Shown one piece after another: positions 9,887-18,704 of a stretch of 64,000 nucleotides of DNA. Source of the DNA: Phytohabitans flavus (GTDB lineage: Bacteria; Actinomycetota; Actinomycetes; Mycobacteriales; Micromonosporaceae). The stretch covers positions 6,516,001 through 6,580,000 of the forward strand of contig NZ_AP022870.1 of NCBI RefSeq assembly GCF_011764545.1. Reading direction: 5' to 3'. The notes under the pieces are model-generated. The model made no database searches. It was not told the DNA's origin and saw only the letters and a list, made by a program, of their open reading frames with translations. Each line of letters starts with the position of its first letter. Position 1 is the stretch's first letter. A program made the translations under genes and the position numbers.

Positions 9887-11079
9887 CAGAGCGGCGGCTC
9901 GACCTGGGTGGACTCGGGCTCGACCGCGGCGCACACCTGCTCCTGCGCCGCACGCTGGAGCCGCTGGCACCGGGAGACCGGCTTGCCGTGGACGGCCGCG
10001 CGCCGGCCCTCGCGGTCCATCTTGGCGCCTGGTGCCGGGCCGAAGGCCACCGCCTGGAGTCACCCGCTCCGGGCCTGGCCGAGCCCCCGGTCGCCGTCGT
10101 GGTCCGCGGTGACCGGGACGACGAACGCTGGATGACCGCGACGCGCGCGGGCGCGCCAGGTGACGTCGTCCGGCGCCCACCGCCCGAGTGGGGCCTGGCG
10201 GCGCGGGGCGCCCTGGTCGAGGCGGGCGGCCCGGAGCCAATGTTCGATCTCGACGATCGCGACCTGCTCTGGGCCGACGTCGCACCACGGTTGTACGCGC
10301 ACGCGGCGGCGCGGCAATGGGATCCGGCGATGGCCATCCCGTGGAACGAGCCGTTCCAGGTGCCCGACGAGGTCGAAGCGGCCGTCGTCCAGGTGATGAC
10401 CTACCTGACCGAGAACGAGCAGGCCGCGCTCATCGTGCCCGCCCGGTTCCTCGGCCGGATACATCCGCACTTCCGCGAGGTCGTGCAGCTTCTGGCCGTA
10501 CAGGTCGCCGACGAGGCGCGGCACATGGAGATCTTCACCCGGCGGGCGCTGCTCCGACACGACGAGCTGGGCACCTCATCGGCAGGCGGCCGGGCCTCCC
10601 TGTTCGCCCTCGTCGAGGAGACGGACTTCGCGCTCGCATCGTTCCTGCTGTCGGTGCTGGGCGAGGGCAGCTTCGTCGACCTACTCGCGTTCTTGGAACG
10701 GCACGCGCCCGACCCGGTCACCCGCCGGGTGGCGTGGCTCGCGATGCAGGACGAGCGGCGTCACGTCCTGTTCGGCGTGGCCCACCTGGCACAGCACGCG
10801 AAGGCTGACCCGAAGGTGCGGGACCGGCTCCGTGCCGCGATCGAACGCCGTTACGACGCGTTGCGCGACACCGCGGGCCTCAACGCCGAGGTCTTCGACT
10901 CGCTGGTCCTGCTGGCCGCTGGCGGCTGGAGCCCGGAGCAGATCGAGACCGGCTACGCGCGGGTCCAACGGCTGGAGGCGGACATGGACCAGGGCCGACG
11001 CCGGCGCCTCGAACGGCTGGGATTTCCCGCCGACGAGGCCGAAGCGCTATCGGCGCTACACACCCGAAACTTCATGTAG
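9883..11079 (+). CDS. TusA-like domain fused to ferritin-like diiron protein
   Basis: The GTG start overlaps the previous stop (GTGA). Residues ~4-60 follow the TusA/SirA pattern: LDLGGLGLDRGAHLLLRRTL, PGDRLAV, then AWCRAEGHRLE. The CPxP cysteine of true sulfur carriers is absent (GLGLDRG in its place). Residues ~165-310 form a ferritin-like four-helix bundle with the diiron ligand series E177 or E179, E211xxH214 (EARH), E261 and E291xxH294 (ERRH). A carboxylate-bridged diiron or Fe/Mn oxidase or oxygenase is therefore likely. The fusion, and its placement between a binding protein and a nitroreductase, suggest oxidation of a small substrate. The substrate is unknown. Confidence 0.75.
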   Translation: MTERRLDLGGLGLDRGAHLLLRRTLEPLAPGDRLAVDGRAPALAVHLGAWCRAEGHRLESPAPGLAEPPVAVVVRGDRDDERWMTATRAGAPGDVVRRPPPEWGLAARGALVEAGGPEPMFDLDDRDLLWADVAPRLYAHAAARQWDPAMAIPWNEPFQVPDEVEAAVVQVMTYLTENEQAALIVPARFLGRIHPHFREVVQLLAVQVADEARHMEIFTRRALLRHDELGTSSAGGRASLFALVEETDFALASFLLSVLGEGSFVDLLAFLERHAPDPVTRRVAWLAMQDERRHVLFGVAHLAQHAKADPKVRDRLRAAIERRYDALRDTAGLNAEVFDSLVLLAAGGWSPEQIETGYARVQRLEADMDQGRRRRLERLGFPADEAEALSALHTRNFM

Positions 11080-11128
11080 CGACGCGAATCACAGTAAATC
11101 CTATTGCCCTATAGATATAGTAGAGAAC

Positions 11129-11230
11129 ATGGATGGGTTGCCGTTTCACTCAAGGCGCGGGACCGACCGCGCCAGCGTGCTGGCCGCGACGTTCGGCGAC
11201 GGCATCCCATTCGACAAGGCGCCGGCCTGA
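11129..11230 (+). CDS. Short ORF (33 aa) coupled to the nitroreductase
   Basis: The ATG lies just after an unusually AT-rich patch (about 11085-11130, including a near-palindromic CTATAGATATAG). The ORF ends in a TGA that overlaps the nitroreductase ATG (TGATG). The peptide begins MDGLPFHSRRGTDR and ends GDGIPFDKAPA; I recognise no family. It could be a coupling leader, a short structural partner, or the remnant 3' end of a lost gene. Whether it is translated is uncertain. Confidence 0.35.
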   Translation: MDGLPFHSRRGTDRASVLAATFGDGIPFDKAPA

Positions 11231-12027
11231 TGTCCGCCACAGTCCGCTACGGCGACCCCGCCGCCACCCTCGGCGTACTCAATGACGTCATCAGCTTGCA
11301 GCTGGCACACCGCTCGGTCCGAAAGTTCGGCACGCGCGACGTCACCGACGACGAACTGGCCGCGCTGGTCGCCGCCGCGCAGTCCGCGCCGACCTCCTCC
11401 AATCTCCAGTCCTGGAGCGTGGTGGCCGTCCGCGACCAGGACCGCAAGACCCGGCTAGCCGCGCTCGCCGCCAACCAGGCATTCATCGCGCAGGCGCCAC
11501 TCTTCCTGGTGTGGGTCGCCGACCTCAGTCGGGCCAACCGGCTGGCCACGCGCGCGGGTGCGGAGGTCGCCGCCACGGACTACCTCGAGGCCACCCTCCT
11601 CGGCGTCATCGACGCGGCACTGGCCGCCCAGAACGCGGCAGTGGCAGCGGCCTCACTCGGCCTCGGCACCGTCTTCGTCGGCGCGATCCGCAACCACCCC
11701 GAAGAGGTCGCCGCCGAACTGCGGCTGCCGCCACACGCGATGGCCACCTTCGGCATGGCCGTCGGCCCACCGGACCCCACCGAGCACGCCGGCATCAAAC
11801 CCCGCCTGCCACAGGCCGCGGTGCTGCACCAGGAGCGGTACGACGCCGACACCGCCGACGCGCACATCGCCGCGTACGACGAGCGGCTTACCGCCTACAA
11901 CAGCCGGTACGGCCTGCCCGGCAACTGGAGCGACCGGGTACTCGCCCGACTCAGAGGCCCAGCATCGATGGCCGGGCGGCACCGGCTGCGGCAGACGCTC
12001 GAACGCCTGGGCCTACCCTCCCGCTGA
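11230..12027 (+). CDS. NfsA-like FMN-dependent nitroreductase
   Basis: The protein has 265 residues. The nitroreductase signature is clear: an N-terminal HRSVRKF motif, SAPTSSNLQSWSVVAV (FMN contact), then the alanine-rich helix AALAAQNAAVAAASLGLGTVFVGAIRNHPEEVA, and a C-terminal KPRLP segment as in NfsA/FRP-type enzymes. Such proteins use NAD(P)H to reduce flavins, nitro compounds or quinones. As the last gene of the coupled set it could supply reduced flavin or electrons to the upstream flavoprotein and diiron protein (inference). I chose the ATG in the TGATG overlap over an upstream in-frame ATG at 11104, which would add residues unlike the family. Confidence 0.85.
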   Translation: MSATVRYGDPAATLGVLNDVISLQLAHRSVRKFGTRDVTDDELAALVAAAQSAPTSSNLQSWSVVAVRDQDRKTRLAALAANQAFIAQAPLFLVWVADLSRANRLATRAGAEVAATDYLEATLLGVIDAALAAQNAAVAAASLGLGTVFVGAIRNHPEEVAAELRLPPHAMATFGMAVGPPDPTEHAGIKPRLPQAAVLHQERYDADTADAHIAAYDERLTAYNSRYGLPGNWSDRVLARLRGPASMAGRHRLRQTLERLGLPSR

Positions 12028-12167
12028 GTCCGCAGCGTAGTCCTAACTGGATACTCGTCAGACCTATCATGCTGACTTGGTGGATCTTGTCTGTCTCGCG
12101 GAGTTCGACGTGCATCGGTGTAGGCTCGCCTGCGCGAGTGACGACGCGTCTTACGGAGGCCTTCTCG

Positions 12168-12989
12168 GTGGAACCTCGTAGCGAAGATCGCCCCGGGGTC
12201 GGTCTGCGAACCGACGTGGCGCACGGCGCACGGATCTACGACTACATCCTGGGCGGCAAGGACAACTTCGCCGTCGACCGGGAGGCCGGCGAGAACTCGT
12301 TGCAGCTATGGCCGGCGTTGAGGGTCCACATGCAGGCCAACCGGTCCTTCATGCACCGCGTGGCGCGTTTCCTGGCCGCCGAGTGCGGGATCCGGCAGTT
12401 CTTCGACATCGGCACCGGACTGCCGACATCACCGAATCTCCATGAGATTGCGCAGTCGGTTGACCCGACCGCACGGGTGGTCTACACCGACAACGATCCG
12501 CTGGTACTCGCGCACGCGCGTGCTCTGATGCTCGGGACAGCCGTGGGGCGCACGGCCTACGTCGATGCGGACATGCGCGACCCCCAGGCGATCATCTCCG
12601 CGCCGGAGTTCCTGGAGACCCTCGACCTGAAGCGGCCGGTCGGGCTCCTGCTGATCGCGGTCGTGCACTTCATCGAGGACGACGCGGAAGCACTGCGGGT
12701 CGTACGGCAGATCTTGGACGTGCTTCCGGCGGGCAGCTATCTGGCGATGTCCATCGCGACCGATGAATTCGACCCGATCCCGCTGGCCGAGGTCCAACGG
12801 GAGTACAACAGGCTCGGTGAGACCCTCGTCTTCCGCGACCGTCCCACGGCGCTGGCATTCTTCGACGGCTTGGACCTGGTCGAGCCAGGGCTGGTCCAGG
12901 TGCACAAGTGGCGCCCGGACGGGTCCGAGGCCCCAGGGATCGCAGACAAAGACATTGCCATGTACGGGGCGGTCGCGCGTAAGGCATAG
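12168..12989 (+). CDS. SAM-dependent methyltransferase, DUF574 / Methyltransf_19 type
   Basis: A 273-residue protein with the actinobacterial DUF574 pattern: GLRTDVAHGARIYDYILGGKDNF near the N-terminus, the SAM-binding strand FFDIGTGLPTSPNLHEIAQ, VVYTDNDPLVLAHARAL, and a downstream hydrophobic strand (VGLLLIAVVHFI). The GTG start is supported by GGAGG eight bases upstream. Family members occur in large numbers in actinomycetes and their substrates are mostly unknown. It appears monocistronic. Confidence 0.9.
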   Translation: MEPRSEDRPGVGLRTDVAHGARIYDYILGGKDNFAVDREAGENSLQLWPALRVHMQANRSFMHRVARFLAAECGIRQFFDIGTGLPTSPNLHEIAQSVDPTARVVYTDNDPLVLAHARALMLGTAVGRTAYVDADMRDPQAIISAPEFLETLDLKRPVGLLLIAVVHFIEDDAEALRVVRQILDVLPAGSYLAMSIATDEFDPIPLAEVQREYNRLGETLVFRDRPTALAFFDGLDLVEPGLVQVHKWRPDGSEAPGIADKDIAMYGAVARKA

Positions 12990-13108
12990 CCCAGCACCCG
13001 GCGTCGCACCCTGCTCAGGGTGGCGGATGTCAAGCCGTTGACGTGCGGCTTGCCAGGTAGCTAAGACGATCATGGACCCGATTCATGGTGCGGTTATGAT
13101 CACTTGCT

Positions 13109-13894
13109 GTGGCAGCCGAGATCGGTGGCATCGACAGGACTGACGCTCTCGCGAAGCTGCGGGACGAGGGTTTCGTCGTGCTGCGGGCGTTGTTGCCCGA
13201 TGCACAGCTTGCTGCGGCTCGCGATCACGCGAACGACCTTCTCCGCGGGCAAGCCTGGAGCGACAACGATTTTGACGGCCGACGGACTCGACGCGTCTAC
13301 TCCCTGCTGAGCCGCGTCGGTGCTCTCGAACCGCTGCTTCTCCACCCCGAGGTGCACCGCCTCGTCACCGCTCAGCTGGGTGAGGTCTACCAGTTCGGCA
13401 TGCTGTTCCTATCTGCCGTCGATCCGGCACAGGGAGCCCAGCCGCTGCACTTCGACGCGGGCGTCTACCCCCTTCCCCGGGAGGTGGAGGCGGAGACCAA
13501 CGTCATCTGGGCCCTCGACGATTTCACCGCCAGCAACGGCGCCACCCTGATCGTTCCGGGCAGCCACCGCTGGGCCGCTGGGCGCCGTCCGCAGCCGCAG
13601 GAGCTTGTTCCAGCGGTCATGCCTGCTGGCAGTGCGCTTGTCTATAGCGGTCGCCTGTGGCACGCCGCCGGGCGAAACAGTGCCGAGACCACCCGCCGGG
13701 CGCTGATCTGCGAGCACGTCCTGCCGTGGCTCCGTCCCGCCGACAATCACATCCTGGCCACCGGCGTCGACGTGCTGCGGAGTCTCGCCCCCGGACTTCG
13801 GCGCCTAGCCGGAGTAGCCCCGGCGACCGACTACCTGGGTTTCGTCGCCGGCCAAGACCCTGAGCAATGGCTGCGGCAAATCGCTTCTGGCTGA
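13109..13894 (+). CDS. Phytanoyl-CoA dioxygenase (PhyH) family Fe(II)/2-oxoglutarate oxygenase
   Basis: A 261-residue protein with the PhyH facial triad: HFD (H114, D116) and the distal His in LWHAAGRN (H185), plus the 2-oxoglutarate-binding Arg in TTRRAL (about R196). The LIVPGSHRWAAG block is also typical. The start is GTG. Secondary-metabolite tailoring is a common role for such enzymes, but no biosynthetic genes adjoin. It converges on the PPOX gene, with ~90 bp between them and no clear hairpin. Confidence 0.88.
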   Translation: MAAEIGGIDRTDALAKLRDEGFVVLRALLPDAQLAAARDHANDLLRGQAWSDNDFDGRRTRRVYSLLSRVGALEPLLLHPEVHRLVTAQLGEVYQFGMLFLSAVDPAQGAQPLHFDAGVYPLPREVEAETNVIWALDDFTASNGATLIVPGSHRWAAGRRPQPQELVPAVMPAGSALVYSGRLWHAAGRNSAETTRRALICEHVLPWLRPADNHILATGVDVLRSLAPGLRRLAGVAPATDYLGFVAGQDPEQWLRQIASG

Positions 13895-13986
13895 CAGCTC
13901 ATTTCGCTGGCGGCTGGGTGAAAGTCGCTCAGGCTCCGATTGCGACAACGGCCCGCGGGTGCTCGGCACAATCGCTGTGCGGCCCG

Positions 13987-14646
13987 TTACTCGTACCGGT
14001 ACTTCAGCGCGTCCGCCTCCGCCTGCTCGATGTCAGCGATCGTCAGCTCCGGCATCCGCAGCTGGGCCAGTGTCACCTCGGCTGAGGTCGGCTGGGCGTC
14101 CGCCGGCAGCCACTGATCCGGCTTCCAAGCCGCGCCGCGCAGAAGCGCCTTGGGGCAGTGCGGGTAAACCTCCTCGATCCCCAGCACCAGCGCACTGGCC
14201 GGCGGCTTGCCCACGGCGGTCAGCTGCGACAGCAGATCTGGGCGGGTGGAGACGCAGGCCCGGCCGTTCATCCTGAGCGTCGTGGTGCGCCCCGGGATGA
14301 CGAACAGCAGCCCGGCCCGTCCGGTGGCGACGACGTTCTGCAGGGTGTCCAGACGCTTGTTGCCGGTCGCGTCCGGTATCGCCACCGTCCGTGAGTCCAG
14401 GACGGCGACGAACCCGGCAGGGCCGCCGCGCGGGGAGACATCACAGTTACCCTCGGCGTCCGCGCTGGCGACCAGGACCAGCGATGCGCAGCCGATCAAC
14501 CGCCGGGTCTGCTCGGTGAGTTCGGTCATCTGCTTCCGCACGGCCGCGTCGCTGGGGAGCTCGTAGACCCGGCGCAGCGCCTCCTGGTCGGGCACGGCGT
14601 CAAGGCGCAACGAGTCGAAGGCACTGGTGGCGAGGTCTTGTTTCAT
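13987..14646 (-). CDS. FMN-dependent PPOX-type flavoprotein (MSMEG_1061-like)
   Basis: A 219-residue split-barrel protein of the pyridoxamine 5'-phosphate oxidase superfamily. Visible blocks are FIGLU-unrelated but family-typical: LIGCASLVLVASADAEGNCDVSPRGGPAGFV, NKRLDTLQNVV, and GLLFVIPGRTTTLRMNGRA, the FMN/F420-binding barrel. The C-terminal HCPKALLRGAAWKPDQW segment matches the subfamily with the extended tail. Likely a flavin-dependent oxidoreductase; substrate unknown. The ATG start is the only sensible one. About 250 bp without a recognisable gene separate it from the next minus-strand gene. Confidence 0.85.
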   Translation of the reverse strand: MKQDLATSAFDSLRLDAVPDQEALRRVYELPSDAAVRKQMTELTEQTRRLIGCASLVLVASADAEGNCDVSPRGGPAGFVAVLDSRTVAIPDATGNKRLDTLQNVVATGRAGLLFVIPGRTTTLRMNGRACVSTRPDLLSQLTAVGKPPASALVLGIEEVYPHCPKALLRGAAWKPDQWLPADAQPTSAEVTLAQLRMPELTIADIEQAEADALKYRYE

Positions 14647-14893
14647 CCATCGACCCTAATGGGCCGACCTGGCTGACGACCCAACCAGATCACTATCTGC
14701 CAGAACCTTGACGCAGGTTGCGACGCAGCGGTGTCGAAGCCGCTGCGGCGACGGCAGCCGCAACCGCCGCAGAGTGGTGATCGGCGCATCGTGATCTGCC
14801 GCGATCCGCGCGTTAAGGAATGTGATGGTGGGTGCCGGACTCGTGAACGTGGCGGAAGTGGTGGGTCGTTCCGGGTCTCGGTGTTCGGGGAGG

Positions 14894-15898
14894 TCACTGC
14901 ATGGCGGTGGCGGGCGGGTGGTCGAAGGAGGCCGGGCAGCGAAAGACGTACAAGGCGTAGCCCCGGCCGATCGAGACGTCGGTGGGGTTGGACGAAGTGC
15001 CCGCTGGATCCTGCAGCGGCCGCCAGCTGCCGCCTGTGCCGTGCCATTCGCTGGAGTCGGCGGTAAACAACAGCGTCATCGCGGTGCCGCACTCGGCGCA
15101 GTCCATCGGTTGCGGATCGGTCAGTGACCAGTTGGCGAAGCCGCCCACCTTCCAGCCTGGCGCCAGCGACAGGTCGAACTGGTAGCTGTGCCCGTCCTCG
15201 GCTTCGTCATCGTTGGCGTCTTGCTCCCATGCGGTGATCTGGGCGTCCAGTTCGTCGGGCAGGAGCCTGCCGTACTGATGCTCGCGAATCTGTTCCGGGT
15301 GTACCGCGCAGGGCGTCGGTAGGTAGGAGTCGCTGACGACCGGCGGTTCGGGAGGCGTGTTCAAGGTGTGGGCGACGTCGCTGCTACGGCGCCAGTACAG
15401 CCGTACCCGCGGGTTGTAGCCCTCCTCTGGGTGATCGAGCGGGCACCACAGCACCTGCAACAGGTCGGTACCGTCCGGGCCGACAAAGTCGGGAATGTCG
15501 CGGCGGTAGAGCTGCGCCACGGGGACCAACGGGATCGGCTGGTTTACCAGGTCTTGTGGCTCGGAGAAGTCGGCGTCGGGCAGTTCCGCCTGCTCATCGT
15601 CGGTCAGGTGGTAAGGGGCGCCGGTCGCCGCTGCTCGCGCCTCTGCCGCCGCGTAGATCTCCCGGCGGCGGCGGACGGTCGCCGGTGTTTCGAGCTCGAA
15701 AGTGTCGTGAGTACCGCCGTCGCCGCATACTGGCCACGCCTCATCGGCCGGCCAGAGCAGGGGACCGCCGACCGAGCTTTCAGCGGTCGTCGGCCGACCG
15801 GGTCGGGGATGCAGCCGTGTCGCTGTCGCCGAGTGCTCGCTCAACGCTGGGAAGAGGGCCGTGATGTCAACCGGTCGCGGCGGCGTGGTGCGAGTCAT
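14894..15898 (-). CDS. DUF1963 (YwqG-like) family protein
   Basis: A 334-residue soluble protein. The DUF1963 pattern is seen in the N-terminal GGPLLWPADEAWPVC block, the VPVAQLYRRDIPDF strand, the KVGGFANW turn, a CAEC metal-type pair, and the C-terminal MTLLFTADSSEW ... GRGYALYVFRCP. Proteins of this family have no firm biochemical role and often sit among toxin or immunity-like genes. It lies 3-4 kb outside the island. Confidence 0.8.
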   Translation of the reverse strand: MTRTTPPRPVDITALFPALSEHSATATRLHPRPGRPTTAESSVGGPLLWPADEAWPVCGDGGTHDTFELETPATVRRRREIYAAAEARAAATGAPYHLTDDEQAELPDADFSEPQDLVNQPIPLVPVAQLYRRDIPDFVGPDGTDLLQVLWCPLDHPEEGYNPRVRLYWRRSSDVAHTLNTPPEPPVVSDSYLPTPCAVHPEQIREHQYGRLLPDELDAQITAWEQDANDDEAEDGHSYQFDLSLAPGWKVGGFANWSLTDPQPMDCAECGTAMTLLFTADSSEWHGTGGSWRPLQDPAGTSSNPTDVSIGRGYALYVFRCPASFDHPPATAMQ

Positions 15899-16115
15899 GG
15901 CCGATGATCTTAGCTAGAGACTGGAAACGACGAGGTCCATGCAGTCGGCCAAGCCCGGCAGGGTAGCCGGATCTGCCGCTGTCCGCTCGTGGCTCTGTTA
16001 CTCGCTGTCGAAAGCCGTCCATCGTGATCACCGAGAACTGCACCCAAGCAACCGCCTGGGACGGTCGGTCCGCCGATAACTGCCCAGGCCTCCTCCATTC
16101 GTCAATGGCGGGGTT

Positions 16116-16529
16116 GTGGATCTCGGTCAAGGGCTCGGCCTGATGCCGATGACCCCTGCCCTGTTCGATGAGCTTCGGCGGGGTGACGAGGTAGACCCGC
16201 AGTTCACGCCTGCTCGGCTGTTTCCACCGCGCTTCGAGGTGATGCTGGCCGCCTGGTCGGTCGTCGACCCGGTGGCGTATGTCGAGGCGGAGTACTTCGG
16301 TGTGATCGGCTCACAGTTTGCAGCGGTATGGCAAGGCGGCACTCTGGTCCTGGGCCCGCTAGTGCTGACTGAGGACGAGCCCTGGCCCGCTCCGGGCTGG
16401 TCACCAATTTCGCAGTCGCTTCGCCACTTGGGCGTGTCCGCCGACGGACATTACGACGAGTTCGACGCGATCGGCCTGGGCCGGCATCGCCATGTGGAGG
16501 ACTGGCTGCCGACACGCCCCCAGCCATAG
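16116..16529 (+). CDS. Hypothetical protein (137 aa)
   Basis: The frame opens with GTG at 16116; an ATG at 16143 (MPMTPALFDEL) is an alternative start. The product is acidic and soluble: FDELRRGDEVDPQFTPARLFPP, then VVDPVAYVEAEYFGVIGSQFAAVW. It has the length and composition of cytoplasmic immunity-type proteins, but I recognise no named family. It converges on the next gene. Confidence 0.6.
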   Translation: MDLGQGLGLMPMTPALFDELRRGDEVDPQFTPARLFPPRFEVMLAAWSVVDPVAYVEAEYFGVIGSQFAAVWQGGTLVLGPLVLTEDEPWPAPGWSPISQSLRHLGVSADGHYDEFDAIGLGRHRHVEDWLPTRPQP

Positions 16530-16577
16530 GCGTACGCGAGCACATCGACAGCGATGCTGCCGTCACGGCATCGCGCG

Positions 16578-17846
16578 TCAGGATCCGGACGCACTCGATT
16601 CGGAGTACCGGACTAGGACGACGTTGTCGACGCACACCGCGTCTGCGCCGGTGGCGTTGCCGTGCTCGTCGACTGGAACGGCCACGACTTCCGATAACTC
16701 GTAGCGTCGATCGCCGGACGCTAGCTTGTGTCGCCGTGGACGTTCGTCGGACCGCCTCCCGACCCTTGCCCCAGAGGCGCCGGGCTGCCAGATGGACAGT
16801 GGCCGAGGCAGGGCCGGATCGGCCTCAACGGTGATGTCAACCCGCGCGTTCCTAATGTGTGTGGTCGGTCGATAAGGCGGTTCCTGCAGGTACGACAGGG
16901 TGCCCGGTCGTGCCTCATCGTCGGCCAGGATCTCGAACCGCTTCCAGGTGGCGATCAGTGCGCCGAAGCGAGTCGACGCGGCAGTGGGGGCGACGACCCA
17001 TGTGAAGCTGGGAAATGTGATTGGGCGGGACTGGCCCGGCGACGGCCACTCTGATCCGCGCCACGATACTGCTCGCTGCGGTGGCGTCTTCGTTGCATCG
17101 GCGTCGGTGATCCGCAGGCGGATCTGTGCCGGTGGCGGCTGCCCGATCGCCTGCCCCAGCACACCGGCCTCAGTGAGCAGACGTTCCACCAGCGGCGCCG
17201 CGTCAGCGATGTCGGCGCGGATGCGGGCCGCCTCGGCGTCCAGGCGCTCCTGGTATCTGTTGTGCTTTCGGTCCTTGTCCGGCGGCCGTCGAAGATTTGG
17301 CTGTGGTGGTGCCTCGCCACGTTCTTCGAGGCGCATCTCCGAGGCGGATATCGCGTTCCGGAACGCGTTACCGAGGTCGATCGCAGCCGTCGTGACCTGG
17401 CCGTTGATCCGGTCCCACGCGACCTTGGCTGCCATAGGCCGGCCTAGCGCAATGGCGCACAGCATCAGATACCGTTCGGCGACCGCCGTCTCCAGCAACG
17501 AACGGGCCGCCGCGGTGGCCTCCTGGAACCGCCCACGGGCAATGGCGAACTCCTCGGCGCGGCGTTGCGGGTCGACCTCGGCAGCAGCATCCAGCAGGCT
17601 GCGCATCCCGGCGTTGAGCGCTGCTTGGTATCGCTGTCCTAGCACTTCGTCGAGGCGATCCTCGATGCCGCTCAGCCGTTGCTCCACCTGCGCGAGACGG
17701 TCACTGATCCGGTTTTCGCTCTCGGCCAAGGCCCCGAACAACTCACTGGCGAGCCGACCCAGCTCCGCCTTGCCAGTCAGCGCACCGACCAGTTCCTGCA
17801 CACCGTACCGTCCCACCAACAGCACGACCGCGGTCAACGCCTCCAT
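16578..17846 (-). CDS. Hypothetical protein with N-terminal coiled coil
   Basis: About 420 residues. A short hydrophobic N-terminus (EALTAVVLLVGRYGVQELV) is followed by a heptad-rich segment (SENRISDRLAQVEQRLSGIEDRLDEVL) and a helical domain to about residue 230. The C-terminal half is beta-rich. I recognise no family. I chose the ATG at 17846; a GTG at 17861 is also open. An N-terminal coiled coil joined to a variable C-terminal domain suits a peripheral membrane sensor or effector, but this is speculative. It is the last complete gene before the island's left repeat. Confidence 0.6.
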   Translation of the reverse strand: MEALTAVVLLVGRYGVQELVGALTGKAELGRLASELFGALAESENRISDRLAQVEQRLSGIEDRLDEVLGQRYQAALNAGMRSLLDAAAEVDPQRRAEEFAIARGRFQEATAAARSLLETAVAERYLMLCAIALGRPMAAKVAWDRINGQVTTAAIDLGNAFRNAISASEMRLEERGEAPPQPNLRRPPDKDRKHNRYQERLDAEAARIRADIADAAPLVERLLTEAGVLGQAIGQPPPAQIRLRITDADATKTPPQRAVSWRGSEWPSPGQSRPITFPSFTWVVAPTAASTRFGALIATWKRFEILADDEARPGTLSYLQEPPYRPTTHIRNARVDITVEADPALPRPLSIWQPGASGARVGRRSDERPRRHKLASGDRRYELSEVVAVPVDEHGNATGADAVCVDNVVLVRYSESSASGS

Positions 17847-17861
17847 GCACTCATACAACAC

Positions 17862-18287
17862 CCGCGTTGGTTCTTACCAATCAGTCTGTCGGGAAACCTG
17901 CACCTGCGGTGGCAACGCCGAGAAGCGCTGATCAAGGTCATAACTTGCGGTCAATTTCACGCCGGTCTTCCGGTTCACTCCGACGGAACCGCGCTCGGAC
18001 CACCAGCGTGCGGTCGCTTGATCATCGCCGCGTGGTCCAAGGCGCGGGCCGCGTCTGCTGGCACTGATGCCGCATAGCAGCAAAAGGCTGCCGGCCAACC
18101 GCACCTCTACTAGCGGCATTGCAGTGTCGTTCAGGCAGCGGCGTAGCTGCTGCCACTGAACCTGTTCGGGTAGCGGGCCTCCGGTGCGCCGACCGGCGGC
18201 GACGGCTGTTCGACGTCGCCGGTCAGGCGTCGGCTGCGGGCCCAGGCCAGAAACGTGCAGGATCTGCGCCGGCACCGCCGCGGAGGT
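17862..18287. other. Gene-free stretch left of the island repeat
   Basis: Roughly 425 bp with only short overlapping frames of shadow composition. I see no convincing gene, hairpin or tRNA here. Confidence 0.5.
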
Positions 18288-18422
18288 CACACAACGTGAG
18301 TCACTGGTGTGACCCACACGTGCCCCACACGAACCGAAGGCGCATAGCCAAACGGCTATACGCCCAGCTCACGAGTGGTGCGCCGCCAGGGACTCGAACC
18401 CCGAACCCGCGGATTAAGAGTC
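18288..18422. repeat. Left direct repeat of the island (attL-like, with tRNA-Lys 3' fragment)
   Basis: These 135 bp align without gaps to 39941-40075 with four visible mismatches. The last 47 bases (18376-18422) are the 3' part of tRNA-Lys, including the encoded CCA, the T arm and the anticodon-stem 3' side. The match ends inside the anticodon region, where the sequence diverges (GGCGG against CGCTG). A 3' tRNA fragment repeated at the far end is the classic footprint of tyrosine-recombinase integration. The extra 88 bp beyond the tRNA end is unusually long for an att core. Confidence 0.88.
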
Positions 18423-18704
18423 GGCGGTCGTCAGTGCAAGCTCCGCCCGGCGGGTGTCAACCCGTCCGTTTGATGCTAACCGGTCCGACTCGATGGCACA
18501 ACATCGTGCCGTCTGGTCCGTGTGGTGCCGGCCGTTACGCGGCGTCCGAGCACACGACGAGCACACGTGGGTGCGACGGTGCGCGGGCGCCGCGGAGCAT
18601 GGCCCGTGGCGGGCAGTAGGACGACCCTCGGCTCACCCCAAAGGGTGGTCTACTCAACGCTCTATCGCTATGCGGCCTTCGTGGGCGTTTCGGCGATCAG
18701 GTCG

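Noticed and set aside
13895..13986. A terminator between the convergent PhyH and PPOX genes.
   Set aside because: No inverted repeat of useful length is visible there.
18376..18422. A second tRNA-Lys gene.
   Set aside because: Only the 3' part is present; the D arm and 5' acceptor strand are missing. It is an att fragment.
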